Positions 33,184-40,862 of a DNA stretch of 51,317 nt are shown here, piece by piece. The stretch covers positions 1 to 51,317 of the forward strand of contig JBGSSS010000059.1 in the NCBI GenBank assembly GCA_041736895.1. The letters run 5' to 3'. The notes beneath the pieces are model-generated. The model was not told the DNA's origin, searched no databases, and saw nothing but the letters and a program-made list of their open reading frames with translations. The stretch is from JANRLT01 sp041736895 (GTDB lineage Bacteria; Planctomycetota; Planctomycetia; Pirellulales; JALHPA01). Made by a program: the position numbers and the translations under genes. Numbering within the stretch: position 1 is the stretch's first letter; the number at the start of each line of letters is the position of its first letter.

Positions 33184-34758
33184 TCAATGCCCGCTCTTCC
33201 CAGCAAAGAGCGTTGCTTCGTCCATTGGCTCCGCTGGCTTGCCGTTGCGATTACGTTTCAACTGCGCGGTCAGCCGGCCCCAGTCGATATAGAGCTTCCC
33301 GCCGCTCGACTCATGCTTTCTCTGCCAATTCATGAGCAACTCTAGGCAAGCGTGGTCGATAAAATCGAGGTTCGAAAGATTGACATGCAACTCGCTCCCT
33401 GGTGGAATCACTTCCAATTCATTGGCCAAATGCGGCAGACAGAGAAACGTCGCTCCGCCATGCATGTCCATCCGCGTGATGCAGTCGGTTGTATGCGCAT
33501 TGATATGCAGATTCGAGAGTCGGTAGAGAACCGTGATGGCTGAGAGAACGATTCCCGCGATAACACCCACCAGCAAGTCGGTGCAGAAGATTGTCAGTAA
33601 GGTGACGAAATAAATCAGCACATTCTCGCGGCCGAATTTGCTCAGACTGCGAATCGCGGCGATATCCATCAGCTTCAAGCCGGTGAGCACCAAAATTGCG
33701 GCCAAGCTCGGAATTGGAATCAGGTTCAAGACGCCCGGTGCCAGCACAACGAATCCCAAGATCCAGAAACCATGCAAGATTGCCGATAGCCGCGACGTTG
33801 CGCCCGCCCCCACATTGGCCGCACTGCGGACGATGACGCCCGTGATTGGCAACCCGCCGACCAATCCGCTAAGCATATTTCCAACTCCTTGGGCGATGAT
33901 GCAACGGTTGTAATCGGTCTTGATTGTTACGGGCTGGATGCACGTGATGGCAGTCGCGCAGAGTAATGATTCGGCACTAGCGATAAAGCCCATACCAAGT
34001 CCAGCGATCCAAATTGCCGGATCACCGAAGAATGGGAAATTGATCGAGGTGTTAAAGAAGGTCATCTTTTCCCACAAATTACCGACCACGACCGTTCGGA
34101 CTTCCCATCCCGTGAAGGCAATTAACACAACGGCAACAATCACTCCGACCAGTGCCGGCGGGATGAAGGCCAGCTTTTTAGGAATGAATCGCTTCCAAGC
34201 AATCATCACGAGGATGGTTGCTAGCCCAGTCAACGCCGAGTGCCAATGCAAGAATGGTTCAGTGTCGTGCCATGCGCTTGCAAAGACTTGAGGTAGGTCT
34301 CGCAAGTTATGCAGACCTTCCTTATTCGGCTTTTGGGCAAACATCACATGCAGTTGGCCGATAAAAATTAAAAGCCCGATCCCCGCGAGCATGCCTTGCA
34401 CAACGGCGGGTGTCACCGCACGAAACCACGTTCCGCATTTCATGATCCCGGTCAAGATTTGCAATGATCCCGCGATGACAAGGACTACCATCAGACCTTG
34501 CATCTTATGGCGTTCGAGGACATCGAAAGTCAGCACGACCAACCCCGCGGCTGGACCAGAAACTTGCAATGGCACGCCGGCCAGAGATCCGACAACAATG
34601 CCGCCGATGATTCCGCTGATCAAACCTGTCGCCGGATCAGCCCCCGAACCAATCGCGATACCTAGACACAACGGCATCGCGACCAAAAACACGACGAGCG
34701 ACGCGAGAATATTTCGCGAGAAAAATTCGGCACTGAACGCTGAAGCGGAATGGGTCAT
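33184..34758 (-). CDS. SulP/SLC26-family anion transporter with STAS domain
   Basis: 524 residues with 10-12 hydrophobic segments in the first 400, then a STAS domain (about 415-505: LHVNLSNLDFIDHACLELLM). The N-terminal pattern LVVFLVAMPLCLGIAIGSGA and the block GGLPITGVIVRSAANVGAG are typical of SulP permeases, which carry sulfate, bicarbonate or other anions through the inner membrane. Many SulP genes sit with a carbonic anhydrase; none is seen here, so bicarbonate versus sulfate is open. Confidence 0.92.
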   Translation of the reverse strand: MTHSASAFSAEFFSRNILASLVVFLVAMPLCLGIAIGSGADPATGLISGIIGGIVVGSLAGVPLQVSGPAAGLVVLTFDVLERHKMQGLMVVLVIAGSLQILTGIMKCGTWFRAVTPAVVQGMLAGIGLLIFIGQLHVMFAQKPNKEGLHNLRDLPQVFASAWHDTEPFLHWHSALTGLATILVMIAWKRFIPKKLAFIPPALVGVIVAVVLIAFTGWEVRTVVVGNLWEKMTFFNTSINFPFFGDPAIWIAGLGMGFIASAESLLCATAITCIQPVTIKTDYNRCIIAQGVGNMLSGLVGGLPITGVIVRSAANVGAGATSRLSAILHGFWILGFVVLAPGVLNLIPIPSLAAILVLTGLKLMDIAAIRSLSKFGRENVLIYFVTLLTIFCTDLLVGVIAGIVLSAITVLYRLSNLHINAHTTDCITRMDMHGGATFLCLPHLANELEVIPPGSELHVNLSNLDFIDHACLELLMNWQRKHESSGGKLYIDWGRLTAQLKRNRNGKPAEPMDEATLFAGKSGH

Positions 34759-34995
34759 AGATGCGCCTGCGAGATTCAGAAGGGCGATGCCGAAGGACGA
34801 CGATTATCCGTCGCGGAATTCGTGAGCCATGCCCCAAAACAATACCGCTATCGTAATCAACTAGCTATGCTGGTTCAGCAACTCTTAATGGAATGAAAGC
34901 CAAGTGTTTAACGAACTCTGGTTCTTCGGCGTTTCTTGCGAGTTCGTTAGCTACGATGCCGTTCACTGCTACTTCTAGAAATCAGGTCTTTTTTT

Positions 34996-35832
34996 ATGCT
35001 GCGCCCCATCCACTTGATCTTGTTACTGCTGCTCGGTTGTCAGCCTGAGGCTGCTCCACCGTCTGACACTAACAAGGCCGAACCGCGCCAGAACTCGACA
35101 CCCGCTTCAAATATCGATGCCGCGCGAATCACACAAGTCTCGCTAATCAACGCGCTGATGGTTGGGCGCTACGATGGCGTGATCACGCTCGGGGAACTGA
35201 TGCAGGCCGGCAACTTGGGGCTCGGTACTTGCGATCATCTGGACGGCGAGCTGGTCATCCTCGACAACGCAGCGTATAAGATCATGAGCACGGGCGAGGT
35301 GCAAAAATTGCCTCCGAGCGAAACGACCCCCTGGGCGATGATCACGCCATTCGAGGGCCAAGCGCGGCAGGAACTCGGGGCGGTGACGAGTCTTGAAGAA
35401 CTCGACGCACGGCTCGATGGGCTGTTTGCCAACCCGGATATTTTCTTTGCGATTCGGCTCACAGCCGAGTTCGATTCGCTGCGCGTCCGCAGCGTCGCAC
35501 GCCAGTCGCCGCCGTATCGCCCGCTGGACGAAGTGGCGAAATCGCAAAAAGTCTGGGACTACGAGCGCGTCCGTGGGACGCTCGTCGGCATCCGTTCGCC
35601 CAAGTGGACGACGGGACTCGCCGTGCCGGGGTATCATTGGCACTTTATCTCGGACGATCGCACGCGCGGCGGGCATGTGCTTGATTGCAAGTTCAGCAAG
35701 GGCGACTTGGCTTATGATCGCTGCGAGACGTGGACGATTCAGCTCGATCCGAAGCACACGATGGACGGAGAAGACCTGAGCAAGGACCGCAGCAAGGCGC
35801 TGCACGAAGTTGAGAGTGGGCGGGGGAAGTAA
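34996..35832 (+). CDS. Alpha-acetolactate decarboxylase, predicted lipoprotein
   Basis: 278 residues. Converts alpha-acetolactate to acetoin (butanediol pathway). Zinc ligands match the known pattern H-x-H-x10-H: His214, His216 and His227 in GYHWHF and RGGHVLD. The substrate block LGLGTCDHLDGEL is also present. Odd: it begins MLRPIHLILLLLLGC, a lipobox with Cys15, so it is probably anchored outside the cytoplasm instead of acting in it. A matching acetolactate synthase (alsS) is not next to it. Enzyme call firm; location by inference from the lipobox. Confidence 0.9.
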   Translation: MLRPIHLILLLLLGCQPEAAPPSDTNKAEPRQNSTPASNIDAARITQVSLINALMVGRYDGVITLGELMQAGNLGLGTCDHLDGELVILDNAAYKIMSTGEVQKLPPSETTPWAMITPFEGQARQELGAVTSLEELDARLDGLFANPDIFFAIRLTAEFDSLRVRSVARQSPPYRPLDEVAKSQKVWDYERVRGTLVGIRSPKWTTGLAVPGYHWHFISDDRTRGGHVLDCKFSKGDLAYDRCETWTIQLDPKHTMDGEDLSKDRSKALHEVESGRGK

Positions 35833-35839
35833 CTTACTA

Positions 35840-36315
35840 TTACTGCGGCACACTTCCCTTTTCAATCCAATCTTCGTTTTCTCGATAACGATCCAAGCCT
35901 AAGGCTGCAAATTCATCGCAGGCGTTGTCGCGCGTGACGCCAAGCGCCTGAAGCACTTGATTGATCGCGCGCTGCGGCATCGGTGTTTTTTCGTTGCTTG
36001 TTAAAGGTCCGCAGAGGATAGTTCCTTGACTCCAACAGATTGCATTTTGCTCGCCTTTGCCGCCAAAGTAATCTGTTTCGATGTATGCGATCGGATATGT
36101 TGCGATTGAGCGATCGCCCATACTTCAAGCGGCTGCGTGAGGCGAATCAAGCCGGCATGTTGGCTCGACAAATCGTCCCCGGAATACAGCGGCTCCACGA
36201 AAGGCAAGAATAAATAGCCCTGATTCAACGGACAAGGTACGGCATCCGGCAATGCGAGAAATGCTTTTAGACAATCTGCAGTGCGGCCGATGAAGCCGTT
36301 GATCGCTTGCCCCAT
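35840..36315 (-). pseudogene. Frameshifted gene of an unrecognised immunity-like family
   Basis: Two minus-strand frames join into one sensible protein. The first runs from ATG 36315 (MGQAINGFIGR ... CPLNQGYLFLPFVEPLY ... LTQPLEVWAIAQSQ). The second carries PIAYIETDYFGGKGEQNAICW, then GPLTS, INQVLQALGVTRDNACDEFAALGLDRY and EDWIE, ending at 35840. The shift falls near 36090-36110. About 158 residues if repaired. I half-recognise the pattern as a bacterial SMI1/immunity-like small protein but cannot name it. Either a sequencing error or a decaying gene. Confidence 0.65.
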
Positions 36316-36344
36316 GAGTTGAACCTTGATGGAAAACTTGCATA

Positions 36345-36448
36345 ATACGCTTTCCACCAAAAAGCAGCGCGGCTGCTAGCATGGCATGCATCGCAAAACA
36401 CGCCGATTTTGAACTGCTAGCTGCGCTGTTATTAGCTGGAAAGCGTAT
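36345..36448. repeat. 104-bp element with ATACGCTTTCCA inverted ends
   Basis: ATACGCTTTCCA (36345-36356) and TGGAAAGCGTAT (36437-36448) are perfect 12-bp terminal inverted repeats; imperfect pairing continues inward with AGCAGCGC/GCGCTGTT and GCTAGC. It lies just upstream of the frameshifted gene. Size and ends resemble a MITE or palindromic repeat unit. Confidence 0.7.
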
Positions 36449-36455
36449 AAGAAAA

Positions 36456-36480
36456 CCCAGGGGGGGTGAACCCCCTGGGC
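36456..36480. repeat. Family A palindrome downstream of rplS
   Basis: CCCAGGGGGGGTGAACCCCC hairpin at the 3' side of the leftward rplS gene; possible terminator of the ffh-rplS operon, although no T run is evident on the minus strand. Confidence 0.8.
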
Positions 36481-36511
36481 TTAGTGTTGTGATTTCGCAG
36501 TAGCTTTGAAA

Positions 36512-36880
36512 CTACTTGGTTTCCTTGACTTCCTTGCGTTCGCGCAGCTTCGTGGCCTTGCCGACGCGATCGCGCAGGTAGTACAGCTTGGCGCGGCGGA
36601 CGATGCCCGAACGCTTGACTTCGACCTTGCTGATCTTGGGGCTGTTGTTCGGGAACTTGCGTTCGACGCCTTCGCCGCCGACGATCCGGCGGACGGTGAA
36701 CATTTCGCGGGTGCCGCTGCCCGACTTGGCAATGACGACGCCGCTAAAGATCTGAATGCGTTCCTTTTCGCCTTCGAGAATCCGCGTGTGAACATCGACG
36801 GTGTCGCCGACTTCGAACTTGAGCGGTTCGGCTTTGATGCTCGGTTTTTCACAGAGCGAAAGAATTTCTTGCTGGTTCAT
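36512..36880 (-). CDS. rplS: 50S ribosomal protein L19
   Basis: 122 residues, standard length. Located at the 30S-50S interface. Typical blocks: FEVGDTVDVHTRILEGEKER, FSGVVIAKSGSG, TVRRIVGGEGVERKFPNNSP and RRAKLYYLRDRVGKATKL. The start at 36880 has AAGGAA upstream. It closes a translation operon with trmD, rpsP and ffh. Confidence 0.98.
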   Translation of the reverse strand: MNQQEILSLCEKPSIKAEPLKFEVGDTVDVHTRILEGEKERIQIFSGVVIAKSGSGTREMFTVRRIVGGEGVERKFPNNSPKISKVEVKRSGIVRRAKLYYLRDRVGKATKLRERKEVKETK

Positions 36881-36935
36881 GGGGTGTTCCTTCGTAAAAG
36901 TTGTGAACTTTGAATTGTCTGTTGCGAGTATTTTT

Positions 36936-36962
36936 GCAAAGCCCAGGGGTTTACCCCCTGGG
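36936..36962. repeat. Family A palindrome containing the trmD stop codon
   Basis: GCCCAGGGGTTTACCCCCTGG. On the minus strand trmD ends GAT CCC AGG GGG TAA, so its last codons (Pro-Arg-Gly) and stop are in the hairpin. Confidence 0.85.
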
Positions 36963-37745
36963 ATCTGATTTGTCTTCTTCTAGCAAATCCGCCCGGCGTT
37001 GCCGAGTTTTTTGCAGGCTCTCGTTCTTCCGCCAGGCGGCGATCTCAGCGTGGTTGCCGCCGAGCAGCACTTCCGGCACCGTCAGGCCCCGGTATTCGCG
37101 CGGGCGGGTGAACTGCGGACCCTCGAGCCAACGATCTTCGTCGCTAAAGGAATCCTCGATCGCGCTTCGTTCGTGCCCCAGCACACCGGGGATCAAACGA
37201 ATCACGGCATCCACCACGACCATCGCGGCGACTTCACCGCCGCCCAACACATAATCGCCGATCGAGATTTCATCCGGTTCGAGCAGTTGTCTGACCCGAT
37301 CGTCGAAACCTTCGTAGCGTCCGCAGAGCAACACCAGCCGCGGCTTCGCGGCGAGTTCCTCGACCACGCGCTGCGTCAGCCGGCGTCCTTGCGGCGTGAG
37401 CATAATCAAGTGTCCCTTGTCGGGTATCTGACCTTGCTCACGAACTTCGTTGTTCAACTGATGACCGATCGTGCGCCAAGCGGCGTCCGGTTCAGCCGGG
37501 TTCGGCGGAGCGAGTCCGGCTTGGACACTCTCCACACAATCGACCACCGGTTCCGGCCGCAGGACCATGCCTGGCCCGCCGCCGTACGGCCGATCATCGA
37601 CGACCCGATGCTTGCTGAGACACCAGTCCCGCAGGTTGTGCAAATGCACGCCCACGAGACCGTTCTCAATCGCTAGCTTCAACAAGCTCTGACCCAAGTA
37701 CCCGGGAAACATCTCGGGGAACAGCGTCAGGATGTCGAAACGCAT
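36951..37745 (-). CDS. trmD: tRNA (guanine-N1)-methyltransferase
   Basis: 264 residues from ATG 37745 (MRFDILTLFPEMF); the in-frame sequence upstream is the rpsP region read in another frame. It methylates G37 next to the anticodon using AdoMet and prevents +1 frameshifting. The SPOUT trefoil-knot motifs are clear: LVLLCGRYEGFDDRV, then SIGDYVLGGGEVAA and RLIPGVLG. The last codons and stop come from a family A repeat. Between rpsP and rplS as usual, but rimM is missing from the operon. Confidence 0.97.
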   Translation of the reverse strand: MRFDILTLFPEMFPGYLGQSLLKLAIENGLVGVHLHNLRDWCLSKHRVVDDRPYGGGPGMVLRPEPVVDCVESVQAGLAPPNPAEPDAAWRTIGHQLNNEVREQGQIPDKGHLIMLTPQGRRLTQRVVEELAAKPRLVLLCGRYEGFDDRVRQLLEPDEISIGDYVLGGGEVAAMVVVDAVIRLIPGVLGHERSAIEDSFSDEDRWLEGPQFTRPREYRGLTVPEVLLGGNHAEIAAWRKNESLQKTRQRRADLLEEDKSDPRG

Positions 37746-37791
37746 GGCAGCTTTCCTGCAAATTGACAATTGACAATTTTGGGACTTAAAA

Positions 37792-38274
37792 CTAGCTCGC
37801 GGCGGCTTCTGCTGGAGCCGCTTCGGCAGCTGGTGCTTCAGCGGCAGGAGCTTCGCTTTCGGGTGTCGCATGAGCAACGCTGGCTTCGGCTTCGGCGGCC
37901 TTGGCGGCAGCTTCGGCTTCGACTTCGGCTTTGCTCTTGCGGATGTACTTTGGTTCGCCGGCCTCGGCGACGACCTTGGGGCCGCGGAGCTTTTCAACGG
38001 CCGACTTTTGTTGATCAAGGTGCGAGCCCTTGGGGCCGTACTTCTTGATGAACACGGCGACGTGTTCGCTCGGCAACGCCCCAACGCTCAGCCAATAAGC
38101 CAAGCGGTCCTGATCAAAGGTCACGCGCGCATCGGTGTCCTTGATGTGCGGATCGTAGGTGCCGAGTTCTTCGATGATTCGGCCGTCGCGCGGGTTCTTG
38201 GTGTCGGTGGCGCAGATCCGGAAAAAGTGCCGGTGCTTGCGTCCCATTTGTTTCATGCGAATACGTACGGACAT
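37792..38274 (-). CDS. rpsP: 30S ribosomal protein S16 with Ala/Glu-rich extension
   Basis: 160 residues; bacterial S16 is usually 80-90. The first 85 or so residues are a normal S16 (VRIRMKQMGRKHRHFFRICA, GRIIEELGTYDP, RVTFDQDRLAYWLSVGALPS). The rest is a basic segment (KYIRKSKAEVEAEAAAKAAE) followed by an Ala/Pro/Glu low-complexity tail. The tail may be disordered on the 30S surface. The ORF is in the ffh-rpsP-trmD-rplS operon. Confidence 0.95.
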   Translation of the reverse strand: MSVRIRMKQMGRKHRHFFRICATDTKNPRDGRIIEELGTYDPHIKDTDARVTFDQDRLAYWLSVGALPSEHVAVFIKKYGPKGSHLDQQKSAVEKLRGPKVVAEAGEPKYIRKSKAEVEAEAAAKAAEAEASVAHATPESEAPAAEAPAAEAAPAEAAAS

Positions 38275-38372
38275 GCAATGGTCTCCAACGGGTGAAAGAT
38301 GTGTGTGTAAGTTTGTGTGTGTGTGGATGTGTCGGGCAATTCAAAGCCAAGGAGTTCATCTCCTTGGAGAAT

Positions 38373-39848
38373 TTACTTCCTCTTCTCGCGATTCTTCCTG
38401 CGGAGTTCCTTCTCTCGCTGTTTCTTCAAATCCGCTCGCTGCTGCGCCGTGAGCCGTGTGCCGGTATCTTTTTTCATCGGGGCCATCGACGCGCCGGGGT
38501 TGGCCATCATCCCCTGCATCTGCTTCATCATGGCCATCCGGTCGCCCATTCCTTTGCCGGCCATGCTCTTCATCATGCCGGCCATCATGTCGAACTGCTT
38601 GAGGAGTTCGTTGACTTCGTTGGGTTGAGTGCCGGAACCGGCGGCGATCCGCTTACGTCGGCTTTGGTCGATGTTCTTGGGCTGCAATCGCTCGGCTTGC
38701 GTCATGCTGTCGATCATCGCAAAGTAGCGCTTCATCGACTTGTCGAGGTCTTCGTTGCCGAGCATGTCCTTGAGCCCGCCCATGCCGGGGATCATGCCGA
38801 GCAGTTTGCCCATCGAGCCGAGCTTGCGAATCTGGTCGTACATCTTGCGGAAGTCGATCAGCGTGAACTGGCCCTTTTCGAGCTGTTCTTGCTGCTTCCG
38901 CATTTCGTCTTCGTCGAGCTTCGTCTGCGCCGTCTCGATGAGCGACATTAGGTCGCCCTGGCCGAGGATCCGGCCCGCCATGCGATCAGGATGAAACTCT
39001 TCGAGCGCGTCGAGGTGCTCGCCCGTGCCTAGGAACTTGACCGGGACGCCGGTGACGGCTTTGACGCTGAGCAACGCGCCGCCGCGGGCATCGCCGTCGA
39101 GCTTCGTCATGATGACGCCGTCGAGTTCCAACGCGTCGTTAAATGCTTTAGCGCTGTTGACCGCGTCTTGACCCGTCATGCCGTCGACGACGAGATAACA
39201 TTGATCAGGTCCGACCTTGGCGTCGATGCGCTTGAGTTGGTCCATCAACTCGGCATCGATGTGCAGCCGGCCCGCGGTGTCGAGGATCACGACGTTCGCG
39301 CCGTCGGCCCGCGCTTTTTTCACCGCGTTCATGCAGACGGTGACGGGATCGGTTTGACCTGCTTCGCTGTAGACCGGCACGGCCAGTTGCTGGCCGAGGA
39401 CGTGCAATTGTTCGATCGCGGCAGGCCGCTGCAAGTCTGCCGCGACCAGAAACGGCCGCTTCCCCTTCTCCTTGAGCATCCGCGCGAGCTTGCCGACGGT
39501 CGTCGTTTTGCCGGAACCCTGCAAGCCGCACATCATCAGGACGGTCATCTCGCCGCCGCTCTTGAGATGCAACGAGTGATCGACCGGCCCCATCAGCTCA
39601 ACGAGCTTCTGGTAGACGATGTTGGCGACCAACTGCGTCGGGTCGAGCGATTTGATGACCCGTTCGCCGAGAGCTTCCGCCGAGATGTCGGCGATGAATT
39701 TTTGAACGACGGGATAACTGACGTCGGCTTCGAGCAGAGCGTTTTGAACCAGGTCGAGCCCCTCGCGCATATTCGCTTCGGAAAGTTTCGCTTTGCCGCG
39801 CAAAGAACGAAACGCATCAGACAGCTTATTTTGCAGGGAATCAAACAT
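38373..39848 (-). CDS. ffh: Signal recognition particle protein Ffh/SRP54
   Basis: GTPase that with SRP RNA brings nascent membrane proteins to the Sec translocon through FtsY. 491 residues. N domain 1-90; G domain motifs GLQGSGKTTT (108-117), DTAGR (190-194), TKLDG (248-252). The Met-rich M domain (about 310-452) carries FRKMYDQIRKLGSMG and the RNA-binding SGTQPNEVNELLKQF. The tail after 453 is Lys-rich. Notably, residues 317-452 are present a second time inside the CCA enzyme at 49948-50355. Confidence 0.98.
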   Translation of the reverse strand: MFDSLQNKLSDAFRSLRGKAKLSEANMREGLDLVQNALLEADVSYPVVQKFIADISAEALGERVIKSLDPTQLVANIVYQKLVELMGPVDHSLHLKSGGEMTVLMMCGLQGSGKTTTVGKLARMLKEKGKRPFLVAADLQRPAAIEQLHVLGQQLAVPVYSEAGQTDPVTVCMNAVKKARADGANVVILDTAGRLHIDAELMDQLKRIDAKVGPDQCYLVVDGMTGQDAVNSAKAFNDALELDGVIMTKLDGDARGGALLSVKAVTGVPVKFLGTGEHLDALEEFHPDRMAGRILGQGDLMSLIETAQTKLDEDEMRKQQEQLEKGQFTLIDFRKMYDQIRKLGSMGKLLGMIPGMGGLKDMLGNEDLDKSMKRYFAMIDSMTQAERLQPKNIDQSRRKRIAAGSGTQPNEVNELLKQFDMMAGMMKSMAGKGMGDRMAMMKQMQGMMANPGASMAPMKKDTGTRLTAQQRADLKKQREKELRRKNREKRK

Positions 39849-40086
39849 GGCTCAGCCGACGGTCAGTGGGGGCATGCCAAGTGGGTGTTCCCGAGGAAAC
39901 ACAATTCAGCCGCCTGACCCGTGGGCGAACTGGACTTGGACAACCAAAGCGGAAGCCCAAATAGGACGGCCGGATATGGCGCGAACTAGCAATTTAGCAG
40001 AATTTGGGGCGGTTTCGCAATCGGGGGAAGAGGGAAATCCCGAGAATTACGCATCTAAGCACGGAAAATCGTCGGATTCTTGCTTT

Positions 40087-40134
40087 GCCGGGCCGTCCAC
40101 GGCAGGTATGTTCTCCGGCCGTGGACGGTCCGGC
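40087..40134. terminator. 17-bp hairpin at the mpg stop codon
   Basis: GCCGGGCCGTCCACGGC and GCCGTGGACGGTCCGGC pair with one G-T mismatch around a 14-base loop. On the minus strand the mpg stop TAG runs straight into CCGGACCGTCC. Between mpg and ffh, both leftward. Confidence 0.8.
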
Positions 40135-40709
40135 TAAGCATTTTTCCACACAAACCGATACTGCTTCTCCTTCCAATCCCCCGCGTAATCGACGCCGATG
40201 CGCGGCGTACGAACAAGTTCCTTTCGCGAAACACTTAAGCCCGCGTCCGCGATCCAAAGCTTGCTCGCGCATTCTGCTGGCAACCCATTTTCCGCGCGAG
40301 TGATTCCAAGATGCTTCGTCAACTTACCCGGCCCGTTCGCCGGCCCTGCGGCGCGGATCAATACGGCGGCCGGAATGCCCGGTGTATTGGTCACGACGTT
40401 GAGCATCCAGTACATGCCGTAGATGAAATAGACGTACCAAACGCCCGCGGGTCCGAACATGACAGCCGTACGCGGAGTTTCGCCGAAACGCCCGTGGCAG
40501 GCCAAATCGTGCGCGCCGATGTAGGCTTCGGTTTCGGTGATCGGCCAGACAACACGCTCGCGATTGTTGAAATCTCGGACTAGGCACTTGCCGATCAACG
40601 CCCGCGCGACGACCAGTGCCGAGCGCGCAAAAAACTCGCGCGGCAATGGCTCAAGCTCGTGATGCGACGGCACCAATTCGGCAGTATCTGTTCGCGGGCG
40701 TATCGGCAT
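40134..40709 (-). CDS. 3-methyladenine DNA glycosylase (AAG/MPG type)
   Basis: 191 residues. Excises alkylated purines by base flipping. Family blocks: RALIGKCLVRD, ITETEAYIGAHDLACHGRFG (catalytic Glu in TETEAY), AGVWYVYFIYGMYWMLNVV, AVLIRAAGP and GPGKLTKHLGI. Length normal. It ends at a 17-bp hairpin. No sign of transfer. Confidence 0.95.
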   Translation of the reverse strand: MPIRPRTDTAELVPSHHELEPLPREFFARSALVVARALIGKCLVRDFNNRERVVWPITETEAYIGAHDLACHGRFGETPRTAVMFGPAGVWYVYFIYGMYWMLNVVTNTPGIPAAVLIRAAGPANGPGKLTKHLGITRAENGLPAECASKLWIADAGLSVSRKELVRTPRIGVDYAGDWKEKQYRFVWKNA

Positions 40710-40757
40710 GCAAGGCTACCGCTTGAAGAGTCGGCAAAGGAATGTGCGTCTGTTTTT

Positions 40758-40785
40758 TGTCGCCCTCGCTAACGCTACGGGCTAC
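40758..40785. repeat. Half copy of family E repeat
   Basis: TGTCGCCCTCGCTAACGCTACGGGCTACA (28 bp) matches one arm of the palindrome at 26414-26466. It lies between mpg and the DUF362 gene. Confidence 0.7.
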
Positions 40786-40862
40786 AAAAAACGCGATTCG
40801 CGGGTTTCGAAAAGCAAGCTATACTAGAGGAATATCTTACACATTTGGCTCCGCGAATTCTG

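Noticed and set aside
33045..33190. A minus-strand open stretch after SulP ending VETVEVLRNDQY
   Set aside because: Codon use is plausible but there is no ATG, GTG or TTG with a ribosome site; could be a gene remnant. Not strong enough to annotate.
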